Source: Rutpela maculata
Lineage: Eukaryota > Arthropoda > Insecta > Coleoptera > Cerambycidae
Assembly (NCBI GenBank): GCA_936432065.2
Contig: OW386293.2
Span: forward strand, 67,101,965-67,165,964
Direction: 5' to 3'
Length of the DNA: 64,000 nt
Under the pieces are notes generated by a model. The model made no database searches, had not been told where the DNA came from, and saw only the letters and a program-made list of their open reading frames with translations. Positions 18,067-27,488 of the stretch are shown here, piece by piece (position 1 is the stretch's first letter; each line of letters starts with the position of its first letter). The position numbers and the translations under genes are program-made.

Positions 18067-20378
18067 CTAGGCCAAAGCATGCGACAGGGTTTCTTTTTTT
18101 ACATTTGGAAACTGTGATTTATAATCATTTACAACTTGGAGTAAAAACTGTTTTTGGTCTTCATTTTTTGTTAAAATGTCATTATAGTCAGTAATAAGTT
18201 TGATTCCTCTCTCAGCGGCATCATTTACAACTTTAATTTTGTTTACAATATTGAAACATCGGGTATAACTTTCATTTTCCCTCCATGTTGTTGGATCATT
18301 TTCCAAAAATTCCATAGACAAACCTAATTTTTGAAAAAACTGTTTAGTGTTCTCGCATATGAAGTCCTGAATTTCCTTGTTTTCAACGTCAGTAATGTAA
18401 CTAATCATAAGTCGTTTAATACCCTCTTGATTTGGTGCTTTCCTATTCAAAGCTTTAACCATTTCTCTTTTAGTGGTAACTGAAATATCGTCATCAAAGA
18501 AAGATAAGCCAACATTTACTGAATTAAGGTACCACAAATGGTTCACTATTTTCCTACTTGCGGCTTGAGATATTTCTTTGTCAATATTTTGATAATTAAT
18601 GAGTTCTTTACAAAAGTCTAAGTCATGAAGCGGTGCTTTACTAGCAAATGACGCTGTAAACCAGGCCTTTACATAAACCTTTACAATAAAGAGACATATA
18701 TCTTCAATACCTATTTTTTCTTTTTTAGTTAGTTGGAACTGATCTTGGAAAAAAAATATTTTTAGACAGTAAATGGCTTTGGCCATCCAACGTGCATGAT
18801 GAAATGCCCCTGGTTGATAGAATGTCGTGTGAGTGGGCTCTTCTTCAACAAAAAGTTTAGAAAGCATTAAAAATTGTTTATAATCATCACGAGGCTGTTG
18901 CAAAGTTAAAGCTGCATTTAGAAACTTTACAATTTCGGCTTTAACTGGTTGTAAAATGTGTTTATTTTTTTATACCTGAAATCCAGTTTTTAGTTTATTT
19001 TGATCTATTTTAGGCCAAAATTCCCTAAAACGTTTAAATAGTGGCACAGTGACCAAATGAGGAAGGCATTTTTGTGTCAAACACACTTCTCAAAACCACT
19101 TCAAAAATATGATGTCTACAAGGAAAATATAGAATATCTCTTTCTAATTTTTGTTGCAATAGTGTGGCTGCCCCATTTATATAACCCATATTTGATGCTG
19201 TTGTATCACAACACAAAGCTATTACCTTTTCGTCCAAATTCCATTCACAAAGCACATCATAAACTGCTTCAGTCTGTTCTCTTCCAGTTGAATTGGGCAA
19301 AGCTGGTACTCCAAGTAGTTGTTCAATATCTCCACTACTAACTAAGATAGCAAGTCTACCGATATTTCCCATTCCAGTGAGAGAAGGTAAAAGTTTTCCA
19401 TCCCAATGGATGACTGGAGCCGGCAATTCAGAATTACCGAAGGCAGTTTTTAATATTTCAGCTCTTTCTTCGCGGATGCGTTGTCTAGAGCGCTGAAGTG
19501 TGGTTCTGCTGATGGACAAAGATGTGGTGTCATGTCCTAGTGCTTCTGCTACTGCCGTCAAAATATGGACTCCATACCTGTCGCTTATTTTGCAAGCATC
19601 AAATGCAGCGGCTATTTTTGGTGTGATGATGTTACATGTTCCATACAATCTCCTCTTTTTTTAGCTGTGACGGGCCAGGCTGGTCTTGTAACAACTCTTC
19701 TTGGGCTTCGATTATTTCATCTTCATTTTCGTTGGAGTCGGCTGAATTACTACTTGATGATGGACAGGTGACTGTTTCCTCTAATCTAGCTTTTTCTTGT
19801 TGACTTCGTTGCATTTGTTCGGATAATTTCTGTAATTTCTCCTCAGCTGATTTTTCTTGAGAAGCAAGTTGGTAATCAATACCATGCATAAATCCAGGAC
19901 GTCCCTTTTTTCTTTGGTTAATTAATAACTGCTTATCTTCATCTATTTTCATCAACTCTAATGCATTTGCATGAGAAATATCAAAAAGATCGTCCAATTT
20001 TTCAACGAAATTATTTTCTTTACTCCTGCACTGGCCCTTTTAGCCGATTTTTGTAAGTTCTTCCACTCTGCATAAAGTTTATCTAGTTGTTTAACACAAT
20101 GAAAATCCCGACGTGTCGGAATGCGAGCTTTATCCCAAAAAACTTATTGTTAATTTAGCACTTTCATGTACACTTAGCTTCACTTCACGAATGTTATAAA
20201 AGAGCACTTGTAATACTTGTCTATTAGACGGCAATTTATTGTCAATGATTTGTGACGAATAATGTCCAACTAAGTAAATGAAAGTATCCTTTCGTAAGGA
20301 TCTAACATCAGCCATCGTTAAATGTTTTTTCAAAAAGGAACGTATGCTAGAACTTATAATTTCACCACTGTAAAACAC
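18067..20378 (-). pseudogene. hAT-like transposase gene with several frameshifts
   Basis: Reads on the minus strand as consecutive blocks. 20378-20130 is the N-terminus (SLRKDTFIYLVGHYSSQIID). 20129-20030 reads KARIPTRRDFHCVKQL in a shifted frame. 19997-19650 contains KLDDLFDISHANALELMKID, then an acidic/Ser stretch. 19648-19034 is an RNase-H-like core with VIHWDGKLLPSL, an ALCCDTTASNMG acidic site and YFPCRHHIFE. 18990-18067 is a helical C-terminal region. Frameshifts fall near 20135 (T run), 20010, 19660 (A run) and 19045, and an in-frame stop lies near 18975. Two of the shifts lie in homopolymers, so sequencing error could account for part of the damage. The same protein family is widespread in insects as uncharacterised predicted proteins. 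The hAT assignment rests on the TIRs, TSD and DTTASN/CRHH motifs. Confidence 0.78.
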
Positions 20379-20522
20379 AATTGCAAACTGACATAAAAAC
20401 CTACCGTAGGTGCATTATATTTCCAAACTTCCAAAACAAATAATTTCTCGGAAATAATTACACCAATAAAACATTATGAGAAAAGAGGTAGATATTTGTA
20501 TTTTACGTAAAATTTAAGTGTA

Positions 20523-20622
20523 TTACCGTAATAAAATCTTATCTACAAATTTCTACCTAAATGCGGCACGGGTTACCGTAATAAAATCTTATCTACAAAT
20601 TTCTACCTGAATGCGGCACGGG
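20523..20622. repeat. 50-bp tandem duplication in the hAT 5' region
   Basis: Two head-to-tail copies (20523-20572 and 20573-20622) differ at one base (CCTAAATGCGG versus CCTGAATGCGG). They lie between the gene start and the right TIR, where subterminal repeats often bind transposase. That function is not shown here. Confidence 0.85.
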
Positions 20623-20748
20623 TTACCGTTCACCGAATTATCTGAAACTTTGACATAAATTATTCTTAGTATAATAGTATGTTTTCGTGGGGTGAGACTT
20701 AAAAAATACGCAAAAAAAATTCACCCCCTATAGAGATGGGCCACCCTA

Positions 20749-20756
20749 ATGTATCT
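20749..20756. repeat. hAT target-site duplication, right copy
   Basis: ATGTATCT, identical to 17613-17620. Confidence 0.88.
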
Positions 20757-20767
20757 TGATACTTCAG

Positions 20768-20829
20768 TAAAGCAACGTGCAGCGCGGTTGGTACTTGGAT
20801 GGGCGAAATCCATCTTGGGAAACACAGCG
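20768..20829 (+). pseudogene. 5S rRNA-like fragment (5S pseudogene or 5S-headed SINE)
   Basis: AAGCAACGTGCAGCGCGGTTGGTACTTGGATGGGCGAAATCCATCTTGGGAAACAC closely follows the internal-promoter half of metazoan 5S rRNA: a box A-like AAGCAACGT, GCGCGGTT, a box C-like TACTTGGATGGGCGA, then CTTGGGAA. The 5' half of 5S is not recognisable, and the hAT insertion lies just 12 bp upstream. The downstream sequence does not close the 5S terminal stem. A 5S-derived SINE (SINE3 type) or a 5S pseudogene are both possible. Confidence 0.6.
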
Positions 20830-20920
20830 ATCTCGTCCCACCTTCTAGCGGCTTGTATATCAGTGTATACGCGGAAGCTATGTAATTTTAAGACGAGGAT
20901 TACGTAGTGGATATACCAAG

Positions 20921-21356
20921 AGATCGAGAAAGACTGAACGTGACGTCACACGGAAAAGTCACTAAAATTATCAAAATTGATTTCTATTCTACATACATTA
21001 TTAAAACTAATTTCCTATGTTGCTAGAAGTAACGACTGGTTCTCTAGTCACTGTTACCAATCTGATGTCTGTCATTTTCGTGAATGTTATTATTATTGGC
21101 TTGTGTTTGATTTATCATTTATCTCCCTTTTTGACTAATAAATCAGTGTTTTTCAACGCAATCAGTTCACTGTCACTTGTGTGGCAAGTTAATAAAGAAA
21201 CTCGCATTTTGTGTAAATACTGTAATTGACTATATTTAAGCTACTGTCGCCAACGTGAAAATGTTGAAAGTACCAGAAAATAGTACATATGTATGCAGTA
21301 TGTAGGCGGCACAAAAACAATCTTTAGGGAGCGGCACGTTCAGTCTTTCTCGATCT
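20921..21356. mobile_element. MITE with 22-bp perfect TIRs
   Basis: AGATCGAGAAAGACTGAACG plus TG at 20921-20942 is the exact complement of 21335-21356. The 436-bp unit has no transposase and no clear TSD. The 70-codon frame at 21017-21229 lies inside it and has no known domain. Confidence 0.75.
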
Positions 21357-22324
21357 CCCTGTATCATCCTTCGGAGGGGATGTAAAGCAGGTCCGTTGTC
21401 TATTAAATGTTAGTCGAGTAAATTGCCGAAAATTACACTACACTTTCCGAGCACATATTGCTTAAACAATTTATAGTGTTGTTTATAATGAAAATAATGT
21501 CTCTCTATTACACTGGTATGAAACTACAAACATTAAGCTTTCGATTGATATAAGAATTATTAAAAAATCTTTATAAATAAGCTCGTAAATGCAATGTAAA
21601 CGAAAGATAATGCAACATTTAAGTTCCAATTTTTTTTCGAAATTATTACTTTTTTTGCAATTTCGCAATCTTGGCCAACATCGCGCCCTCTGGAATCGAA
21701 TTCGGCATAAAATTCTGGATAATATCCATGTTTTTTTAATTTTATACCTGCGAGTTCATACCCCATGATCGAATTCGGACCTTTAGATTCTCGACTATAT
21801 ACACTGTATATTGCGGTTTGGATATCTTGTAGATCTTCGTATCTTTGTGTGTCTAATTAAAAACCTTAATAGAATTTTGCTCCTAAATTATAATAAAATG
21901 TAGTTTAAACAAAAGAATACCTCTGACTCAATTTCATTTTTGATTCAATATTTGATTTCAGTGTGTTATGAAGCGGATTTTGGTTCCGTTCCATTTTTTT
22001 TACGATGATAATTAAAATGTTTGTACTGTAGGTTATTATTAACTTATTTTATTTGATTAAATCAAACAGGTAAAATAATAGGATATCGTGGGCATAAGAA
22101 AAGAATCTTACAATGGACTGAAGGTAAATTAACGAACGTATCGAGCTTAATTATTTGAAGTATTAGTTTGCCTTTTGTTTTAATTATTAATGCTAATTGT
22201 AGGTATTTCAAATCTATTTTAATTGTATTTAAGTAACGCTTGTTAATTTAGCTTTGGTGAAATTCAAAGTGATACTACGCAATCTGTGACATTCATTTAA
22301 TATAAAATGTATAATAATAAAATT
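21357..22324. other. Stretch without recognised features
   Basis: AT-rich sequence downstream of the minus-strand ORF at 22.3 kb. Two short minus-strand frames (21483-21766) overlap each other and carry no recognisable domain. Confidence 0.4.
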
Positions 22325-23095
22325 TTAACATACAAGCCTAACGAAATTATCGTAAAATAAAAACGAACATGTATCTTCACTTTGGTTCATTGATTCTAAA
22401 TTATCCTCATCGCTATTAAAGAGATCATTTTCGCTCGTTATCGGTGAATGCATAGCAGCATACCTTCTTCTTAAAATCTCTAACATGTCGTGAACTTCAG
22501 GTGTCTTGGAATTTTTTGGAAATATATTAGAAGGTCGAAGCTTGACTGACGTCAGCTCAGCTATAGTAATCTTTCTCAAAGGTGGAGTAAACATAATATC
22601 ATTAACTGGCTTCCTGTAATTTTCTTCGGTAAATGTCGATGATTCATTGGGAAGTGGCGATGGTATTGGAACATTTGAGGTCAGTACTGAAGATGACACC
22701 TCCGTACAATTCGTGCCTAATTCTGCAGCCTTATCATCAATATTTGTTGATTCATTTGCACTTGCATAAAATAATCTGTGACAATACTTACAACATTTAT
22801 TTTGTTTTACATCTTGGAAACTTTTTTCAAAGTTTACATCTGAAGAGTCACTGCTGTCTTCATCTGACACTAACTGATTAGGTTTTCGTAATGTTCTGTT
22901 ATTTTCAATCACCAATGTACTTATTACAAGGCGGTAAGTTGGAAAAAATTGCAGTGGTAGGTTTAATAATAGTTTTGATAAACATTTTCTTGAAGTGATT
23001 TGTATTATATAATTTCCAATAATTAAAAACACTTTTTTAGTACAAGAATGAATTATTCTTCTAAGCGACAAAATGTTTTCCATCAGTACATTCAT
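22325..23095 (-). CDS. Hypothetical Ser-rich protein, possible host gene exon
   Basis: An ATG-initiated, uninterrupted 256-residue frame. Residues 1-65 are hydrophobic/basic and may be read-through of an intron. The part that looks protein-like starts at about residue 66: an acidic Ser block (SDEDSSDSSD, 77-86), a CCKYCHRLF cysteine cluster (101-109), a Ser/Thr/Pro-rich middle, and a positively charged segment at 171-218 (PPLRKITIAELTSVKLR, then LEILRRRYAAMHSP). A second acidic patch follows (224-240). The ITIAELxxVKLR...LRRRYA segment recalls the short C-terminal module of mitochondrial fission regulator/PRR11-type proteins, but the match is weak and from memory. No TE motif is present. This is one of few long frames in the window without frameshifts. 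The function is unknown. Confidence 0.5.
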   Translation of the reverse strand: MNVLMENILSLRRIIHSCTKKVFLIIGNYIIQITSRKCLSKLLLNLPLQFFPTYRLVISTLVIENNRTLRKPNQLVSDEDSSDSSDVNFEKSFQDVKQNKCCKYCHRLFYASANESTNIDDKAAELGTNCTEVSSSVLTSNVPIPSPLPNESSTFTEENYRKPVNDIMFTPPLRKITIAELTSVKLRPSNIFPKNSKTPEVHDMLEILRRRYAAMHSPITSENDLFNSDEDNLESMNQSEDTCSFLFYDNFVRLVC

Positions 23096-23381
23096 AAAAA
23101 TGTCATTACAATTTTAACATGATTTTGACGTTACATTTATCATTTGGTTTCCAAGGATATACATAGAAAATATGATTAAAATTTAAACACTTGCAAAGAT
23201 TTTTAGCTTATAGGTCAATCAATTCGGAAAAAGATTGGCATTTATTGCATCCCATTCAGTAAATATAATGAAATAAATAAATTAATTTTAATAAATCATA
23301 ATTGACGGAACTCGTGGGCAAATATATATAAAAAGATATATTAAAATATTGTACGTTGCAAGATTTCAATTGAGAAAGGTA

Positions 23382-23624
23382 GGAAGAAATTGATAAAAAT
23401 ACTGTTGTAGAGGAATCAGCTTCATCAACAACCACACTTCTACTTACCACAATCTCAGCATCTGACCTATCAACAACCAGATCTTACCAGACACAATTTT
23501 TCATACATCCACAAGTAACTACATGTACATCGGCACATCAGCAGGGGCAATTGAACACGTATACTCAAACAACAGAAAGCACACCAAAAGAAACAGCCAC
23601 ACCACTTCACTCTCCCGCAGAGTA
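23382..23624 (+). CDS. Possible terminal exon, Thr/Ser-rich
   Basis: After an acceptor-like AAAGGTAG, an open stretch of about 80 codons begins EEIDKNTVVEESASSTTTLL and is rich in Thr, Ser and Gln. It ends with TAA at 23622-23624 after ATPLHSPAE. There is no ATG at its start, so it would need upstream exons, which I cannot identify. Composition differs from the AT-rich flanks. It may be coincidence or part of a mucin-like or regulatory protein. Not related in sequence to the opposite-strand ORF at 22.3-23.1 kb. Confidence 0.3.
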
Positions 23625-23629
23625 AGAGG

Positions 23630-24149
23630 AAAATATGCGATTAGTCTCGGTTTATTATAAAGATTTAAAAAATCATAAATAGTAGAGTGAAATTACTTAA
23701 GGAAGATAAGATATGTCACATCTTCGCGCATCGCATATAACAGTTGGCATAATATCAGTGCCGTGCCATCCATTTTTTATTTAAATATTAATGGTAGTAG
23801 GCAGTGCGACGCCCATGCAGCTGTAAAAATAGGATCGTTACTTAGATAACGAGCACGCGGTAACGATATCGGTGTCTGCGCATTCTATGACGATATCTGC
23901 TCTAAGTAATTGCACTCTATAATCTTTAAAATAGCTTCAGATATTTCCCATTGCTCTAAGAAATACAATTTTGCATATAGTTAAATGTCATGCTCTAATA
24001 ATGAAATTAGGAGTTATTTTCATTGACAAACTACAATAATCAATTACAATAGAAATTTACAATAAAAATATATATATAGTTGTATTCGTTAGAACAATTG
24101 CAAGTATCTAAAAGAGTTTTAAAGATTAACTATGTTTGTTTTTTTAAAT
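23630..24149. other. Stretch without recognised features
   Basis: Sequence with a slightly higher GC block near 23800-23890 (GAGCACGCGGTAACGATATC). No coding or RNA signature. Confidence 0.4.
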
Positions 24150-24821
24150 ATTTATAATAAATCGAAAATAAACACATACCTACCTATTTCCCTCTCACTC
24201 TGCAAAATCCCATCTTAAGCAGTATCTGCACTTCTTTTTATTTTGAAATAAAATACCAAAATATTTAGTTTAGCGCTATTACCAATTTCTCCTCCGGTGA
24301 AATGCTATCCTTCATTACTGTGTTTTGTTTTGTTGTCACTTTTTATGTAATTAAGTAATTCATTAAACCGGCACGGTAGCTCAATCGGTTAAGGCGTATT
24401 GAGTGGCGAATACGCTGATCGACTCGCTACTGCGCTCTGGGTTCGACCCCCAGCCCCGGTATTGACAACACCAGTGGGTGTGGATGTATGTCTGCGTTTT
24501 TCCGAATGTGTAACCCCCTTCCGGACAGCCTTGGCTTTGGATTTGGGGGTTGTCTACTATCTGTGGTGTGTTATGTTATTAAACGACTTTTTGATTTATA
24601 ATAAATCGAAAATAAACACATACCTACCTATTTCCCTCTCACTCTGCAAAATCCCATCTTAAGCAGTATCTGCACTTCTTTTTATTTTGAAATAAAATAC
24701 CAAAATATTTAGTTTAGCGCTATTACCAATTTCTCCTCCGGTGAAATGTTATCCTTCATTACTGTGTTTTGTTTTGTTGTCACTTTTTATGTAATTAAGT
24801 AATTCATTAAACGACTTTTTG
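24150..24821. repeat. 228-bp tandem duplication, first copy interrupted by a SINE
   Basis: The segment from ATTTATAATAAATCG to ATTAAACGACTTTTTG occurs at 24150-24593 (with the SINE inside) and at 24594-24821. Copies are nearly identical (one difference noted, AATGCTATCC versus AATGTTATCC). The offset is 444 bp with the SINE and 228 bp without it. The SINE is present in one copy only, so the duplication most simply came first. Confidence 0.88.
24369..24577 (+). mobile_element. tRNA-derived SINE with 7-bp TSD
   Basis: A 209-bp element flanked by the direct repeat ATTAAAC (24362-24368 and 24578-24584). The head is tRNA-like, with box A TAGCTCAATCGG and box B GGGTTCGACCC correctly spaced for Pol III. 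The body is unrelated and the tail is a GTGTGTTATGTT stretch rather than poly(A). The tail suggests that its partner LINE recognises a non-poly(A) 3' end. It inserted into the first copy of the 228-bp tandem duplication. Confidence 0.88.
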
Positions 24822-24882
24822 GACATTATGACAAAATTAAAAAACTTTTCATCATCATCTTTCATTATACCATTAAATAAAT

Positions 24883-25292
24883 CAAGGGCGCAAATATTTT
24901 TTGTTAGGGGGGGTTAATATGAAAAATAAATAGAACAATTTATGAGGACATTTTTTTGAGAGGAGGTCGGGAGAAATGGGAAAATTTTTTTATACAGGGT
25001 CCAATAATTGTTAAGCCGGGGGAAGGAGGCGAGATAGTCAAAAAAAAATTGTCCTCGTCTAATAATTGATGAACGGGAAGGGGGTGAACATAATTTTTTG
25101 TCCTCGTCTGATAATTGATGAGCAGAGGGTGAAATAGAAAACGCTTTTTTTTGACCACGTCTGAAAATTGGTGAGGCGGAATGGCAACAAAATTTTTGCA
25201 ACCAAAATAAAGCATAGGACATACTACAATTTTGTATCGGCAGATAAGCGACTGGGGGCTTCTACCCTTCTACTTCATCATCTACGCCCTTA
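24883..25292. mobile_element. hAT-type MITE with 8-bp TSD and internal 50-60-bp repeats
   Basis: A 410-bp element with TIRs CAAGGGCGCA and the complement of TAAGGGCGTA, flanked by AAATAAAT on each side (24875-24882 and 25293-25300). Inside, units like GTCCTCGTCTGATAATTGATG recur at about 25005, 25050, 25100 and 25160. The minus-strand frames at 24914-25222 are translations of these repeats, not genes. Confidence 0.75.
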
Positions 25293-25300
25293 AAATAAAT

Positions 25301-26103
25301 TATAGAACATACTTTTTCCGAATCATAAACAGCGCGAGATTCCACATCAATATTCATCACAAACCCAACCGCAAAGTGAAACATTAAACTCCTGGTCTAT
25401 CACCAGTGGAATCAATACAGAGCTATGTGACAAATTTTTCTGGTGAAGATTCACAAATGAGCCTATTTTTATCACCTACTTTTATGACAACATAATCATA
25501 ATATGTTTATAATGTTAAAAATAAATATACCTATATTTACTTACCTAAGTGTTATAACAAGTTTTTCTTCCGGCAGAATACTATCTCTCATCCGAGTAGT
25601 CTTCTTTAACAAAATGTGTAGCAATTCGTAAAATGAATTTTCCGACATTCTCATGAAATTTAAACATTTTTCATCATCATTTTTTATTTCATTAAATAAA
25701 CTTTTTGTCTGGCATTCCTTAACAATTGGATGTTAATACATACATACGCCTATTTTTTCTTTTTTTTTTTTTATTGACAATATAATAAACCTAACAGAAT
25801 TAATTCTTCCTCTGAGTCAGACGAATTAATTTTGCTAGCTGTACTACTGACAACGTATTCTGATACTTTCTGCGCCAACTGGTTAAACCGCTTAGTGTGT
25901 GTTGTAACAGGCGGTTGCCGACTCGGCGAAAACCGCCTAGTGTGTCTTTATCTTTTATGTGTATTAGTTTGTTTGTTGCTGAGATAGTCACAGTCTACGG
26001 CACTTGAGTTGCAAACATCTCATAAGGCTAGTCGATGTATTCAGTTCAGTTCGATTATCGTAATCTCCTTTTGGCGCGTCCGCCTCTATTTTTTTAAATA
26101 TGA
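25301..26103. other. Stretch without recognised features
   Basis: AT-rich, with blocks near 25500-25730 resembling parts of the 24.8-kb sequence (TTTCATCATCATTTTTTATT, CATTAAATAAA). That suggests a diverged duplicate. No genes seen. Confidence 0.4.
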
Positions 26104-26560
26104 CGGTGGACGATAATATTTCGCATGCAGTTAATACAACTGTCAAAGAAGAAACATATGAAAGAAATATAAATGGGGGTCACCCAAACAAACATTAAAA
26201 ATGTGGCAGGGCACCATAATGTTTAGTATGCAGTTCAGTTAACACAACTGCCGAAGAAGAAAAATATGAAAAAAAATATATGGAGGACAATATTTTGCAT
26301 GCAGTTAACACAACTGCCGAAGAAGAAAAGTATAAAAAATATACAAAGTGGTCACCAAAAAATATACAGAATGGTCACCCAAAAAAAATTGGAAAGATGC
26401 GATGGAGGACGATAATATTTTTCATGAAGTTAATACAACTGACAAAGAAAAAAATATGAAAAAAAATATACAGAGTGGTCACCCAAAGAAAAATTAAAAA
26501 ATCTGGCGAAGCACGATAATATTTACCATGTAGTTAACACAACAAAAAAAATATGGACGA
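26104..26560. repeat. Degenerate tandem repeat, about 60-125-bp units
   Basis: The core GCATGCAGTTAACACAACTG and variants recurs at about 26121, 26229, 26298, 26423 and 26529. Each is followed by an AAGAAGAAAAATATGAAAAA block and TGGTCACCCAAA. Related single units occur at about 45960 and 52030, so the unit is also dispersed. Confidence 0.72.
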
Positions 26561-26574
26561 AGCCCCACTGTGCT

Positions 26575-27385
26575 ATCCAAATCACTGTACAGGTCGTCAA
26601 GTCAGAATCTGTTTTTTTTAATGTTCGTTTTAAAATTCTCTATCAACCTGTCGAGCCGGATTTTTTATTTTTAGAATTTGTATAATTTTGATCTAAAATT
26701 GGAATTTTACTAAAAAATATCGTTTGGTTCAATTAAACTCAGTCTACAGGCCAGAAATATATAAAGATTCGCACAATTTTAGTTTTAAATTTTTACAAAT
26801 ACATAATCGATCTGCCAAAGCAGATTTTTCATTTTTTTTTTTTTTAATTATTATTCTTGACAGCTGCCAAAATCGCAGTCAAATTTAATATACAAGTGGA
26901 TCTTCTCTTTGAAAATAATGTGAGTTTTCATAGAAGAAGAGATATACAGTATTTTAAAACTTTCTAGTTCCATAATTGATATTAAAATAAAGTTTTCAGT
27001 TTTGACAGCTGTCAAAATGTCTGCCAACTTAACAACAACTCAACAAAAATGCCATTGAATATAATTATTAAATGCCACTTAATATCTATTAAATACCTAC
27101 AGTACCTAATGTTACTTTGGCAGATCGATTATGTATTTGTAAAGCAAAAATTTAAAACTAAAATTGCGCGAAATTTATGTATTTATGACCTGAAAACTAA
27201 TTTTAATTGAAAAAACGATATTTTTTATTAAAAATTCAAATTTAGATCAAGATTATAAAAAAAATATAGCTAGAAATCAAAAATCCGGCTCTACAGATTG
27301 ACAGAGAATTTCAAAACGAACATTTAAAAAAAGTTTCTGATAACTTTAACTTGACGACCTGTAGACTGATTTGGGTGACGGAGTG
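26575..27385. repeat. Foldback element, about 0.25-kb arms
   Basis: ACAGGTCGTCAAG (26589-26601) is opposed to CTTGACGACCTGT (27350-27362), with arms continuing inward to GATCTGCCAAAG/CTTTGGCAGATC (about 26810 and 27115). The loop contains ATTTTGACAGCTGTCAAAAT-type palindromes. No coding capacity. Confidence 0.78.
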
Positions 27386-27488
27386 CGCCGGTGAAATTAT
27401 TTCATAACTTTTAGTGACTTTTTTTATGGCAATTTATTTTCAACGTGGCGACTGATGCGATTGGTAAGAGCCAATAGCGGCATAAACA

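Larger units (their letters stand above)
17621..20748 (-). mobile_element. hAT-type transposon, full length, coding region decayed
   Basis: A 3,128-bp element bounded by perfect 15-bp TIRs, TAGGGTGGCCCATCT (17621-17635) and its complement (20734-20748), and by the 8-bp TSD ATGTATCT on each side. The TIR sequence, TSD length and an RNase-H-like transposase with a DTTASN...CRHH block all fit the hAT superfamily. The single gene runs on the minus strand (18067-20378) and is broken by frameshifts. A 50-bp tandem duplication sits near the 5' end of the gene. The ends are intact, so the element could still be mobilised in trans. Confidence 0.88.

Noticed and set aside
24369..24450. A functional tRNA gene
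   Set aside because: A and B boxes are good, but the acceptor stem does not close and the unit continues into a SINE body with a TSD.
26104..26560. CRISPR-like array of repeats
   Set aside because: Eukaryotic context, irregular unit length and spacer similarity; it is a degenerate tandem repeat.
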